Shown here: piece by piece, positions 33,901 to 43,100 of the stretch | Layout of the letters: each line of letters opens with the position of its first letter | Numbering within the stretch: position 1 is the first letter of the stretch | Assembly: GCA_044230315.1 (NCBI GenBank) | Contig: JBGARJ010000020.1 | Coordinates: 1-64,000 of the forward strand | Direction: 5' to 3' | DNA: 64,000 nucleotides | DNA from: M3007 sp044230315 | Lineage (GTDB): Bacteria > Bacteroidota > Bacteroidia > Chitinophagales > Saprospiraceae | The notes under the pieces: model-generated | The model's input: the letters and a program-made list of their open reading frames with translations, nothing else | What the model was told of the DNA's origin: nothing | The model's database searches: none | Program-made: the position numbers and the translations under genes

Positions 33901-34767
33901 GATGCGACCCGCTGCAGGCTCCTGCGGAAATTCGGCAACCTTGACCAGCAGGCGGTGTTTCCCGGCAGGCAGATCAAAGAATAGCGTTTCGCTGTCCCAT
34001 TCCCCGCCGGCGGTTGGGCGTGGGCGTTCGATCAGGATCTGGTCGTCGAGCCAGATCTTGATCGGTTCGCCGCGGGTTACTTCCAGCGCCACAAGGCGAT
34101 CGGAAGGCACCGACAAAAAGGTATTGGCGTAAAAGGTGGCGAGGTCGTGCGACTCCGGGAGTTGGTCGAAGTCGACTGGCGCGCCCGGGCGTCGTACGTT
34201 GCGGCGGAGCCAATGGAAACGAACGCCGGCTTCATTTTCAAACGAATCGGCGGGGCTGTACGGTTCATTTTCAACCGGGCTGGTTTCGGCAAACCCGCTT
34301 CCGCTGATATTGGTGAACGGTCCGCAAATCGCCCAGTTCCAATCGGGCAGCACCGTAGCCCGCAAAGCGGCGCTTTCGGCAAAATGGCGGGTATGAAACA
34401 GCGTATCCGCTTGCTGCAATACAAACGGCAGGCGGTAGTTTCCGCGAGAAGGCAAGCGTTTGAGTACGGTTTCAGGGCTTTCGGAGCACAGCTGTTGGAA
34501 CAGCCATACATAGTCGGGTTGCCAGCCGAGGTTCAGGAGCTGGTTGGCATATTTTTCATAGCTCTCATGATCACGTATGGTTTCGGCCAGGAAAAGCAGG
34601 CCGGTCAATGTGGCCTCATCTCGGGGGTTTTGCACCAATGCGGCCTGAAAAGCGACCCCCGCCTGCGTAAAATCGTTGCCCCGGATATAATCCCAACCGG
34701 ATTTTTGGGCCCGTACCATACCGGGAAACAGGCAAATAAACAACAGCGTCCGCTTCAGAAAAGCCAT
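30907..34767 (-). CDS. Large exported TPR / DUF3857 / transglutaminase-like protein
   Basis: A 1286-aa protein. Signal sequence MAFLKRTLLFICLFPGMVRAQ; ATG 34767 was chosen because the extra 16 upstream codons spoil it. TPR-like helices at the start (about 25-90), a beta-sandwich region with DNDGDQDE (about 190-310), more TPRs (about 340-650), then a DUF3857-type domain and a transglutaminase-like core whose Cys-His-Asp can be placed in VGDCKDVATLM, FVFNHAIVAY and LHFDDLTTDYF. A beta-rich C-terminal part follows. In this family the core may act as a cysteine peptidase, transamidase or binding module, so activity is not certain although all three residues are kept. It is periplasmic or surface exposed by inference. 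Transcribed alone. Confidence 0.82.
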   Translation of the reverse strand: MAFLKRTLLFICLFPGMVRAQKSGWDYIRGNDFTQAGVAFQAALVQNPRDEATLTGLLFLAETIRDHESYEKYANQLLNLGWQPDYVWLFQQLCSESPETVLKRLPSRGNYRLPFVLQQADTLFHTRHFAESAALRATVLPDWNWAICGPFTNISGSGFAETSPVENEPYSPADSFENEAGVRFHWLRRNVRRPGAPVDFDQLPESHDLATFYANTFLSVPSDRLVALEVTRGEPIKIWLDDQILIERPRPTAGGEWDSETLFFDLPAGKHRLLVKVAEFPQEPAAGRIRLEFNDLDNDGDQDETHEFDDTADYSGASWTPPTRFVLRFTDPATGQLYTDIRSDYTGSYIPATRNWLPDFKEQPYLQTLLANWQAHRPDTWRLYLVAKAYAKYEAWEDGEAFFAGLLAQEPGSAFLRFLLAKFYDADDKSERAEALLSEMDTTRTPTFAEHYIRLLKINREQEEPRYQAALEDMLALSPTNWSVLNRYLTFLKEKGKQDSVKGLVQQFLAVHDSPKWKSRLFDYLKDDSYKPESYKAETDKDREKSFREAQKRLKTTFDLTDYAKVIRFYKQKEKVDDVLKAYDEVLAIAPYLSQYRKQKAAYLFEKERVDEALELVRQQIGEQPYDASLCELAGDIYIEKKEEAEALKWYRRAEKLKSGSNYDLGSKIERLENKPNFSGYFAPVKLEDVAKDRSWLTDYPDEEAVIPLFVQQLVYLPAERKFQSTTKCVIAIRNEAGAKRWTEADLSLLGNVTNARVMKKDGSITSPDMGWGGMAVFKNLQPGDVILLEGASERGMPDEFSGEMLELGFASWPAPVVKATLELLLPKDQQVYFAYNRLDKTHTQRDTGAFNLRRWEWRHIPKLEEEEAMPDNIDAMAWFMLGDAPDWSGVAKWYQRKTYCRTEPNYEVLQQARALLQPGMSETEIVQALHTFITKDINYSYVPFLNSNYVPKKPGATLSAKVGDCKDVATLMITMLREQGIPAWYTLVSTHNFSNEEPRPTAFVFNHAIVAYQTSDGQLHFDDLTTDYFPCGVLPNSDSDAWGLVIRDGETKIRRLPNHTLDPDITHVDIHAQATIDTLGNLHLDAQVVRYGAAAGHWREVLLRATEAERYKKLTDYYGGGVLSHLDVEKTEFQNLDSINAPLRSHTRLTAFHQMDQVAGLSILPLPLPLSTPTHKALFAAKRYNDLDAEVLLELSPVRETVDLELPAGYRLAETPKPKVIDTPFGFYSLTFEEIPGGLRIRRDVTLRQRFIQHANFQAFKQFYLDMLDADDSLLALVSPAVRRP

Positions 34768-35166
34768 TATAACAAGTGCAATTTTAGACAGTAAAACAAG
34801 ATGGGGCGCATCCAAACCTGAGTGCGATCAAAACCGAAGGGCAAAATTAACCGTAAGGGTGAGTTATTTTCGAAAATGGAAGGCGCGCCTTGCGGACAAA
34901 CCCGGCATTTGCCAGGTTGGAGCTCCGTCTTTGTTGCCGGAAGCATAACCCTTGATCCGGTAATGCCGCGCATTTGCTTTGGCGGTACGCCTTAACGCGC
35001 ATGGCACGGTTCAAAGTATTGGCAGCATGCCAGGAAACAGGCGCATGCAACAATACGCGCCAATCGCCTGGGAGTTGGTCGTTTTATCATACTGGGCTCC
35101 TCACGATGCCTGGAGCGAAATTGAAAGCGACGTGCCTAATAGCAGGCCGGACAGGCACTGCCCTGC
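34768..35166. other. Intergenic region between the TPR/transglutaminase-like gene and fdhF
   Basis: No supportable gene, RNA or strong hairpin is seen. Short frames here have no protein character. The left part should carry the promoter of the large minus-strand gene, and the right part the 3' untranslated region of fdhF. Confidence 0.4.
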
Positions 35167-37908
35167 TTACGTCAGCGAAGGCTGCTGCATCTTGAATTTC
35201 CCTTTGCTCTTGCGTATCCGCACAGCTACCACTTTGTATTCCGGGCACAGTGCATCGCTGTCCCGTTCGTCCGAGGTGACAATATTCAACATCAAATCCG
35301 GAAAGTGGAACGTGGTGCTCAGGATACCGGGTTTGACCTCGTCGCTCACCCGCGCTTTCACGTCCACTTTCCCCCGCGGCGATTCGATGCAAACCAGGTC
35401 GCCGTCGGCGATGGCGTTTTTAGCGGCATCGTCCGGGTGAATGAGCAGCACGTCTTCGGTCAGAATCTGGGCATTCCGGGTGCGGCGGGTCATGGTGCCG
35501 GCATTGTAATGTTCCAGTTCGCGGTTGGTCGTCAGGATATAGGGGTATTCCTTCGCGTTATGCTGCAATTCGCGCGATTCGGTGAATTGATCGTACTGTA
35601 GTTTGCCCAGGCCGCGCTTGAACGTTTCGGTATGGAGGATATCCGTATCGGTGCCGTCGGGTTTCACCGGCCATTGCTTTCCATTGTCGCCCAATTCATT
35701 CCATTTGACCCCGGCAAAGAAAGGCACGATCTGGGCAATTTCCTGCAACAGGGTGTCCGGGTCGTACTCGGGCTGTGCATAACCCAGGCGGTTCATGATG
35801 TCGACCACAATCTGGCCGTCGCTTTTCACGCCGGGCAAGGGTTCCACCACCTGGTTGACCCGTTGAATGCGGCGTTCGCCATTGGTGAACGTACCGCTTT
35901 TTTCCAGAAATGAAGCGCCGGGCAGCACCACCGTGGCGTATTTGCAGGTTTCGGTCATGAATATTTCCTGCACCACAAGGAGATCGAGTTTTTCCAGCGC
36001 CGCAATCACTTTATTGGTATTCGGATCGGTTTGTACCAAATCTTCGCCCATCACCCAGAGGGCTTTCAGTTTGTCGTCGAGCGAAGCGTCGTACATCTGG
36101 GGGATCTTATAGCCGATGTGCATCGGCAATTGCGTGCCGTAGAACAGTTCGTACTTCTGGTGATTCGCCGGATCCGTCACGTCGAGATAACCCGCGCCCT
36201 GGTGGGGCTGGCAGCCCATGTCGGCGGCGCCCTGCACGTTGTTTTGGCCGCGCAAGGGGTTCACACCCACACCGCGGCGGCCGATATTGCCGGTTACCAT
36301 GGCCAGGTCGGCGATAAGCATGACCGCCAGTGTGCCCTGAGAATGTTCGGTGACCCCCAAGCCATGGAACGACATGGCGGCTTCTGCCTTTGCATAGGCG
36401 AGCGCGGCTTCCCGGACCAGGTTGCGGTCCACCCCGCTCACGCGTTCGAGTTCGTCGATATTGAGGCCCAGAATTTGTTGGCGGAAGCCATCATAGCCTT
36501 CCGTTCGGGCTGCGATAAAGGTTGAATCCTCCTGCCCTTCCTTCAGGATATAGTAGAGCATCATCTGGAGTACCGGCACGTTGGTACCCGGGCGCAACTG
36601 CAGGTGGTAGGTGGCGTATTTGGCCAATTCGGTACGCCGCGGGTCGATCACGATCGACGGAATCCCCTTCATGGCCACCTGTTTCAATTTGGCGCCGGTC
36701 ACCGGGTGTGCGTCGGTCGGGTTGGCGCCGATCACCATGATGCACTTGGTGTATTTCAGGTCTTCGATCGAGTTGGTGGCGGCGCCGGTGCCGAACGTGC
36801 GTTGCATACCCAATGCTGTGGGAGAGTGGCAAACCCGCGCGCAGCTGTCGATATTGTTGGTGCCCACCACGGCGCGCATGAATTTCTGCATCAGGTAGTT
36901 CTCTTCGTTGGTGCAGCGCGCCGAGGAGATGCCGGCGATGAAATCGGGGCCGTTCTCGCGTTTGATTTCGGTCAGCTTTTCGGCGATAAAGTCGTAGGCT
37001 TCCTCCCAGGAAACGGGCACGAGCGCGCCATTCTTGCGCAGCAAGGGGGTGCGGATTCGGTCGGGGTGGTTGTAAAACGAAAAAGCATAACGCCCTTTCA
37101 GACAGGTGTGGCCCTGGTTGACTTCCGCGTCGTAGGGCGCCTGGATGGATTTCACCTGTCCGCCGTCGATGGCCACTTCAAGGTTGCAACCCACGCCGCA
37201 ATAGGTACAAACGGTACGGACTTTCTGGTCCACGGCCACCGATTTGGATTCGAACACGTCGGAAATGGCTGAAGTCGGGCAAGCCTGTGCGCAGGCGCCG
37301 CAACTTACGCAATCGGAGTCGAAAAAGCTGGTATTCAGCCCTTTCACAATATGGCTGTCAAAACCGCGACCGGCCATGCTGAGCACGAATTGCCCCTGCA
37401 CCTCGTCGCAGGCGCGCACGCAGCGGGAGCAATTGATGCACTTGCTCAGGTCGGAGGTCATGTAGGGGTGGCTGAGGTCTTTTGCGCGGTCGAGGTGCGT
37501 TTTGCCTTCCGGGTACCGCACTTTTCGGATTCCGACCTGTGCGGCTACATCCTGCAACTCGCAATTGCCATTGACCTCGCAGGTAAGGCAATCGAGGGGG
37601 TGGTCGGTCAAAACGAGTTCAATGATGTTGCGCCGCAGTTTCTGGATGCGCGGCGTATCCGGAAAAATATGATAGCCCGGCAGCATGGGGGTATGGCAGG
37701 ACGCCATCGCCTTCGCGGGGCCATCGGCGGCAAGCGCCACATCGACGCTGCACACCCGGCAGGCGCCGAAGGGATCGAGATTGGGGGCGTCGCAGAGGGT
37801 GGGCACAGCGGTGGCGCCCATGTGCCGGCGGAGAAAAGCCAGGATGGTTTCGCCGTCGCGAATATCGAAGGGTTTGTTGTCGATGTAGGCAAATTTTCCG
37901 GAACCCAT
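35167..37908 (-). CDS. fdhF: NAD-linked formate dehydrogenase, molybdopterin (alpha) subunit
   Basis: A 913-aa catalytic subunit that oxidises formate to CO2. N-terminal 2Fe-2S domain (TLCDAPNLDPFGACRVCSVD), His-ligated cluster segment (DHPLDCLTCEVNGNCELQ), two 4Fe-4S motifs (CINCSRCVRACDE, CVSCGACAQACPTSA), the core 4Fe-4S site (CTYCGVGCNLEV) and bis-MGD domains. The metal ligand is Cys360 in ARVCHSP, followed by the conserved His, so this is a cysteine, not selenocysteine, enzyme. The C-terminal MGD-binding domain (REFLEHYNAGTMTRR-like) is complete. Downstream of the diaphorase-type subunit on the same strand, separated by a minisatellite spacer. A gamma subunit and FdhD are not seen here. 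Confidence 0.93.
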   Translation of the reverse strand: MGSGKFAYIDNKPFDIRDGETILAFLRRHMGATAVPTLCDAPNLDPFGACRVCSVDVALAADGPAKAMASCHTPMLPGYHIFPDTPRIQKLRRNIIELVLTDHPLDCLTCEVNGNCELQDVAAQVGIRKVRYPEGKTHLDRAKDLSHPYMTSDLSKCINCSRCVRACDEVQGQFVLSMAGRGFDSHIVKGLNTSFFDSDCVSCGACAQACPTSAISDVFESKSVAVDQKVRTVCTYCGVGCNLEVAIDGGQVKSIQAPYDAEVNQGHTCLKGRYAFSFYNHPDRIRTPLLRKNGALVPVSWEEAYDFIAEKLTEIKRENGPDFIAGISSARCTNEENYLMQKFMRAVVGTNNIDSCARVCHSPTALGMQRTFGTGAATNSIEDLKYTKCIMVIGANPTDAHPVTGAKLKQVAMKGIPSIVIDPRRTELAKYATYHLQLRPGTNVPVLQMMLYYILKEGQEDSTFIAARTEGYDGFRQQILGLNIDELERVSGVDRNLVREAALAYAKAEAAMSFHGLGVTEHSQGTLAVMLIADLAMVTGNIGRRGVGVNPLRGQNNVQGAADMGCQPHQGAGYLDVTDPANHQKYELFYGTQLPMHIGYKIPQMYDASLDDKLKALWVMGEDLVQTDPNTNKVIAALEKLDLLVVQEIFMTETCKYATVVLPGASFLEKSGTFTNGERRIQRVNQVVEPLPGVKSDGQIVVDIMNRLGYAQPEYDPDTLLQEIAQIVPFFAGVKWNELGDNGKQWPVKPDGTDTDILHTETFKRGLGKLQYDQFTESRELQHNAKEYPYILTTNRELEHYNAGTMTRRTRNAQILTEDVLLIHPDDAAKNAIADGDLVCIESPRGKVDVKARVSDEVKPGILSTTFHFPDLMLNIVTSDERDSDALCPEYKVVAVRIRKSKGKFKMQQPSLT

Positions 37909-37935
37909 GATACAGTGTAGTTGAGTGATCGAGTG

Positions 37936-38077
37936 GAGGGTTTCAGGGTTTCAAGGTTTCAGGAGGTTGCAGGGTTTCAGGAGGTTTCAAGGTTGCAGGA
38001 GGTTTCAGGGTTTCAAATGGTTGCAGGGTTTCAAGGTTTCAAATGGTTGCAGGTTTGCAGGAGGTTGCAGGGTTTCT
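37936..38077. repeat. Minisatellite of sixteen 8- or 10-bp units between the formate dehydrogenase genes
   Basis: The spacer is almost wholly made of units ending TTTCA or TTGCA: GGGTTTCA, AGGTTTCA, GGAGGTTGCA, GGAGGTTTCA, AATGGTTGCA. Sixteen units can be read without gaps, each 8 or 10 bp. Orientation is constant. It occupies most of the 192 bp between the beta-subunit stop and the alpha-subunit start. Confidence 0.85.
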
Positions 38078-38100
38078 GGAAGTTATGGGGCCTGAAGGGG

Positions 38101-39750
38101 TTATTTGAAATAGGGCGAAAGTTCGTCTTTGAAATAGTGCAGCGCGTTTTTCACTGGCAGTGGCAGGCCGCCGCCGAGAGCGCACAGGGAGCCGAGCTCG
38201 AGGGTTTCCACCAGGTCGTCGAACAGGGTGCGGTCGATTTGGTAATTGCCCGAACGCGCCCGTTGCAGCATTTCTTTGCCCCGGGTGGAACCGATGCGGC
38301 AGGGGAAACACTTGCCGCAACTTTCGTGTGCAGTGAATTCAAACAAGTGCTCCAGGTATTGGATCAGGGGAAAACCAGCCGGAATACACACCACGGAGGC
38401 ATGTCCGAGCAGGAATCCGTTTTGGGCAAACGATTCAAAATCGACGGTCAGGTCATCCATTTTGTACACAGGCACCAGGCCGCCCAAAGGCCCGCCGATA
38501 TGCATGGCCTTGACCGGGTGCCGGAAACCGCCGCCCAGTTCATACAGCGCTACGGCCAGCGGCGTCCCCATGTCCACTTCATACAACCCGGGGCGCTGGA
38601 AATGCCCGTCGAGCGATAAAAGTTTGGTGCCGGTGGAGCGGCCGCGGCCGATCGCCGCAAAATGCGCGCCGCCGTGTTGCAGAATAAACGGCACATTGGC
38701 CAACGTCTCCACATTATTCACCACCGTCGGCTGGTTGAACAAGCCTTGCTGGGTCGGATACGGCGGCCGCACCCGCACCTCGGGGCGCTGCCCTTCCAGC
38801 GAGGAGAGCAGGGCCGTTTCTTCCCCGCAGATATAAGCGCCCTGCGCTTTGATCAGCTTAAAATCGAACGAAAAACCGGAGCCCAGGATGTTTTTACCCA
38901 CATAACCTGCGGCCCGGATCGCGGAAAGAGCCGATTCCATAGCCGCAATGGATTCGGGGTATTCGCCCCGGATGTACAGCACGCCCGTATCGGCGCCGAT
39001 GATGTAACCGCTCAGGATCATGCCAAGCAGGAGGCTGTGCGGGCGTTCTTCCAGGATGTAGCGGTCGGAGTAGGCGCCGGGGTCGCCTTCGTCGGCATTG
39101 CAGACCAGGTATTTCTGCTGGCCCGGGGTGTTTTTGCAGGATTCGAGTTTGAGCCCCATCGGGAAGCCTGCGCCGCCGCGACCGCGCAAGCCGGAGGTTT
39201 TGATCGCTTCGAGCAGCTCGTCGGGTGTTTTCTTCAGGCTATCGGCCAGCAGGCGGTAATAGGGCTCGACACCGGGAAATGGAGCCGTCAGCACAGGCGT
39301 CCCATAGGTCGCCACGGCATACCGGTCCGGGCGATCCCCGGGCTTGGCCTTGATTGTAGCCAGGTGTTCGATAGCATCGCCTGAGTAGTTGTGGCCGGCA
39401 TAATGGAACGCGTTGTTCTCGTGGCAGCGGCCGAGACAGCACATGGCACCAATCGCGTCGGCATCGAAATGCTCGCCGAGTTTTTGGCGGAGGCCCTCCT
39501 GCGTTCCGGCCGTGAGGCAGGCGCTGCCGTTGCACACATACACTTCCTTGCCCTGGTTTTCAGGCCGCAGAAAATCGTAGAAGGTGACGCTGCCGTACAC
39601 ATTGGCGTCGCCGACGAGAAAATCGGCGGCCAGTTGCTCCATCGTGGCGGCATCGACGGTGCCGTTTTCTTCGGCCGCAAGGCCCAAATTTTCAAAGAGG
39701 TTTTCAGCTAGGCCTTTCCGGCCGGAGAGATAACCGATATTTTTAGACAT
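38101..39750 (-). CDS. NAD-linked formate dehydrogenase, NuoF-like diaphorase (beta) subunit with fused NuoE-like domain
   Basis: A 549-aa subunit passing electrons from the formate site to NAD+. The N-terminal thioredoxin-like 2Fe-2S domain (VCNGSACLTAG and CCLGRC supply the four Cys) is followed by the NuoF fold: GLRGRGGAGFPMGLK (FMN), CNADEGDPGAYSDR (NADH), AYICGEETALLSSLEG, and a 4Fe-4S site in ESCGKCFPCRIG with a later Cys in LGSLCALGG. This matches FdsB-type beta subunits. The start MSKNIGYLSG (39750) was chosen; an in-frame ATG seven codons upstream is possible. First gene of the pair; the region to the right contains the divergent start of the SprB-like adhesin. Confidence 0.92.
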   Translation of the reverse strand: MSKNIGYLSGRKGLAENLFENLGLAAEENGTVDAATMEQLAADFLVGDANVYGSVTFYDFLRPENQGKEVYVCNGSACLTAGTQEGLRQKLGEHFDADAIGAMCCLGRCHENNAFHYAGHNYSGDAIEHLATIKAKPGDRPDRYAVATYGTPVLTAPFPGVEPYYRLLADSLKKTPDELLEAIKTSGLRGRGGAGFPMGLKLESCKNTPGQQKYLVCNADEGDPGAYSDRYILEERPHSLLLGMILSGYIIGADTGVLYIRGEYPESIAAMESALSAIRAAGYVGKNILGSGFSFDFKLIKAQGAYICGEETALLSSLEGQRPEVRVRPPYPTQQGLFNQPTVVNNVETLANVPFILQHGGAHFAAIGRGRSTGTKLLSLDGHFQRPGLYEVDMGTPLAVALYELGGGFRHPVKAMHIGGPLGGLVPVYKMDDLTVDFESFAQNGFLLGHASVVCIPAGFPLIQYLEHLFEFTAHESCGKCFPCRIGSTRGKEMLQRARSGNYQIDRTLFDDLVETLELGSLCALGGGLPLPVKNALHYFKDELSPYFK

Positions 39751-40126
39751 GGCCCTGGTTGGGCGGGGCAACGAATCGGATGGTGTAACCGCGTTGTTCC
39801 GCGCTGTTTTGGTTAGGCAAATTCAGAACATCCGGTTGAAGGGGGTTCGCAAGGCCAAATTTCCGATTATTTTTTGTAAAACGGGTTATCGAATTCGGCC
39901 TTTGTCCGTTTGGATCGTTCTGAAAAAATCGATCAACCAGACGGGCTTTACCCGGTGGCGCGCGGGCAGATTTCTTCATTTCCCGACAAATCGGGCATTC
40001 GGGACTCGCCTTCCAACCCAATTCCTCGTATTTTCGGCCATTCATTCCACCCAGGCCGTTCCGCCCAAAAACGCGATTGGCCCGAAATTTTTACCTTTTC
40101 GCCTTCAAAACCATAATCCAACCACC
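39751..40126. other. Divergent intergenic region between the formate dehydrogenase and adhesin genes
   Basis: No supportable gene is seen, although the adhesin frame stays open through it upstream of ATG 40127. TACCTTTT at 40092-40099 is one base from the -7 consensus and lies 27 nt before the adhesin ATG. A small CCCGACAAATCGGG hairpin is present. No other structure was identified. Confidence 0.4.
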
Positions 40127-43100
40127 ATGACATATCTTACTTCGATCACACGTCTGACCGGCCGGGCTGCCGGTTTTTGTCTCCTGCTGACCCTCCCGAC
40201 TACGCTGTTGTCCGCCTCCGGCGCTTCGGGCGTCGACCCGAACAAATGCCGCCCCGCGCCCGCAGTCACCTGCGACCGCCCCGAATTGCTGCAGGTCGAT
40301 ATGGTCACCGATTCCACCGCGCGGCTAACCTGGTCGGATGTGGGCGACAAATACGAAGTGGAACTTGTGGCCGGTACCAATCCGTTTACCGGCGTCCCTA
40401 CCTATGTGGTCAACGCCGACCCGCCATTTGACGTAGCCGGGCTTACCCCCGGCCGTAATTACCGTTTCCAGGTGCGTACCGTTTGCGACGATACCACGTC
40501 GAGCGTCTGGTCGGCCCCGCGCAGTTTTACCACCGATCTGAACAATGCGCGCCCCTGCCCGCTCAACCTCGACCTGCGCGACACTTCCTGCAACAGCATT
40601 CAGGTTTTCCGGCTCTACGTCGACGAAGCGCCGGGTGCGGCGTTGGGTACCGATGTGTTGCTTCAGGGTGTCAGGATGATGATCGAGCACCCCTGGCGAT
40701 CGGACCTGAGCATCTGGCTGGTTGCACCCGACAGTACCCGCATCCAACTGATCGGCGGCCTGAACGCCGGGGATCAAAATATCGGCGATCCGCAGGGTGC
40801 TATCTGCCCGCAATTTGTAGAACTGACTGACGATGCTACCGTGGCGCAGCCGTTAAGCGCAGCCGCCGAAAAAGATAACATTACCGGCTATTACCTCCCG
40901 GTACAAGCGTTGAGCGGCATGCATACCGGGCAAAACCCGGTGGGTATCTGGCAAATTGAGATCTGCGACAACAAAGCCGTACACAAAGGGAAACTGCGCT
41001 TGTTTGAACTGGTCTTTGCCCGGGCCGACTGCCCGGGGGTGGCCGGCTTGTCGGTCAGTAACGTCACTGAAAATTCAGCCACAGTGCATTGGCAAGCCGA
41101 TGCGCTCGGCGACAGCCTGTTGATCGAATACGGGCCCTCCGGTTTCATCCCCGGCCTGGATGGTGCTGCGGGAACAGGCGGGTCGGTAATCAGGCTGTTG
41201 CAACCGGCTGCGACGCCGTATCCGTTGAATGGCTTACAAACGCTGCAAGGATACCAGGTGTATATGCGCCGGCAATGCGCGCCCGGCCTATGGGGCCCCA
41301 ACACTGCGTATGCGGCATTTTTTACCAATTGCCCGCCCACGCTGCTGGAAACCGTGGACACCCTGCCCATCTGTTCGACCGGCTGTCCCGACCCCTGCCC
41401 GCTGCCCGGCATCTGGCAGAATGTGCCCGACGACGATTACGAATGGAAAGTGTACACCGGACCCGGGCTGACCTACCCGGTAGCGGGGCCGGCCGCCGCG
41501 CCCGGTGACGCCGGAAATTACCTGTATTTCCGGAACGGTTGTTCGCCAACCGGCGCCTATGGCAAAACGGCTATACTCCGATCCCTGTGCATTGATGTGG
41601 TAGCGCCCGCCGCTCAAGTCTGCCATTTTTCATTTGACTTGTATATGAACACCCGGCTGGGGCAAATGAGTACCCTGGCACTCCAGGCCTCTACCAACGG
41701 GGGCCAAAGCTGGACTACCGTGCAAACCTGGAGCGGCAACCGGGGTAAACTCTGGCGCCGCGAATATGTCAACCTCAACGCTTACGACGGGCAAATCACC
41801 CTGTTTCAATTTGTGGCCACCGGTACCTTCGGCGCTTACGGCGATATCGCGATGGACAACCTGGCCTTTTACGGTTCGCAGGAAGCCGGCACTCCTGATT
41901 ATGTCTTTTACCGCGACGCCGACGGCGATACCTACGGTAATCCGGATATTCGGGTCATTTCTTGTTTCCCGGTGGCGCCGCCGGGTTATGTGTCGATCGA
42001 TAGCGATTGCGACGACAGCGATCCGACCGTCTACCCCGGAGCGCCCGAAATACGCTGCAATCAGAAAGACGAAAACTGCAACGGCATGGACGACGACGCC
42101 ATCATCCCGGCGCCGGCCACACCCGCCAGCGTGGCGATCTGCCTCGGCAGCCCTGCCGTACTTGCAGCACCCGGAACGCCCCTGGGGCAGTATTATTGGT
42201 ACGATCAGCCGGCCGGCGGCACACCCGTCGGCTCCGGCCAAACACTGATCCTTAACAACCTGACGACAACCAAAACATTTTACCTAGCCGATTCGCTGAC
42301 CGGGCCGGACGAAGGTTGCCGCAGCAACTGGGTGGCAGCCACCGTGACCGTGCACCCCAACCCCGTGCTCACCCTGGCTGTCACGCCTTCGGTATGTGCG
42401 GGCGGCGCCTTTGACCTGGCCACCCTGCCCGTAAGCGATACAGCACACACCGGCGGTACGCTTACTTACCACAGCGCCGCTCCTCCGGGCCCGGGCAATC
42501 AGTTGCCATCGAGCGTTGTGGCGCCGGGTTTTACCACGATATACCGGATTTTGAGCACAACCACTTTCGGATGTAAAGGGTCGATCCCGGTAACGCTCAC
42601 GGTCTTGCCAAGCCCGGAAGTACAAATAATACAAGGTGACTCGGTCAATGTATGCCGCGGGCGCTCCCTGCAACTCCAGGCTATGGAGGCTGGAGTCGGC
42701 GTACCGCCGATTACGTATGCCTGGAGTACCGGGCTCAATTTCCCCAACATTCCGGTGCAGGCCGGTAATGCGCCCAATGTTACCAATACGTATACCGTAA
42801 CCGCTACCGACGCCAACGGGTGTACCGGCACCGACGAGATTAAGGTGCACACCCTGAACAACGTGACGCAAACCGCTATCGTGTCCATACAAAATGTTAC
42901 AACCTGCGGCGGCCACGACGGCAGCATCACCCTTGACCCCCTGAATGGCACGCCACCCTACCAATTTGCCTGGGCCGGCGGAACGCTGGGTGGAATAGCC
43001 GATGCAGGTACCATAAACGGGCTTTCGCAGGGCAGTTACCGCATCACCGTTACCGATGCCACGAATGCGGGCTGCTCCATGGTCATGCCGCAAATTGTGC

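Noticed and set aside
34974..35195. Short plus-strand frame upstream of the 3' end of fdhF
   Set aside because: No motif, no plausible start context, and it overlaps the fdhF coding region.
35167..37908. Selenocysteine insertion in the formate dehydrogenase
   Set aside because: The metal-ligand position is a TGC cysteine codon (ARVCHSP), not an in-frame TGA.
37936..38077. Repeat array considered as CRISPR
   Set aside because: Units are 8-10 bp and contiguous, with no unique spacers and no cas genes, so it is a minisatellite.
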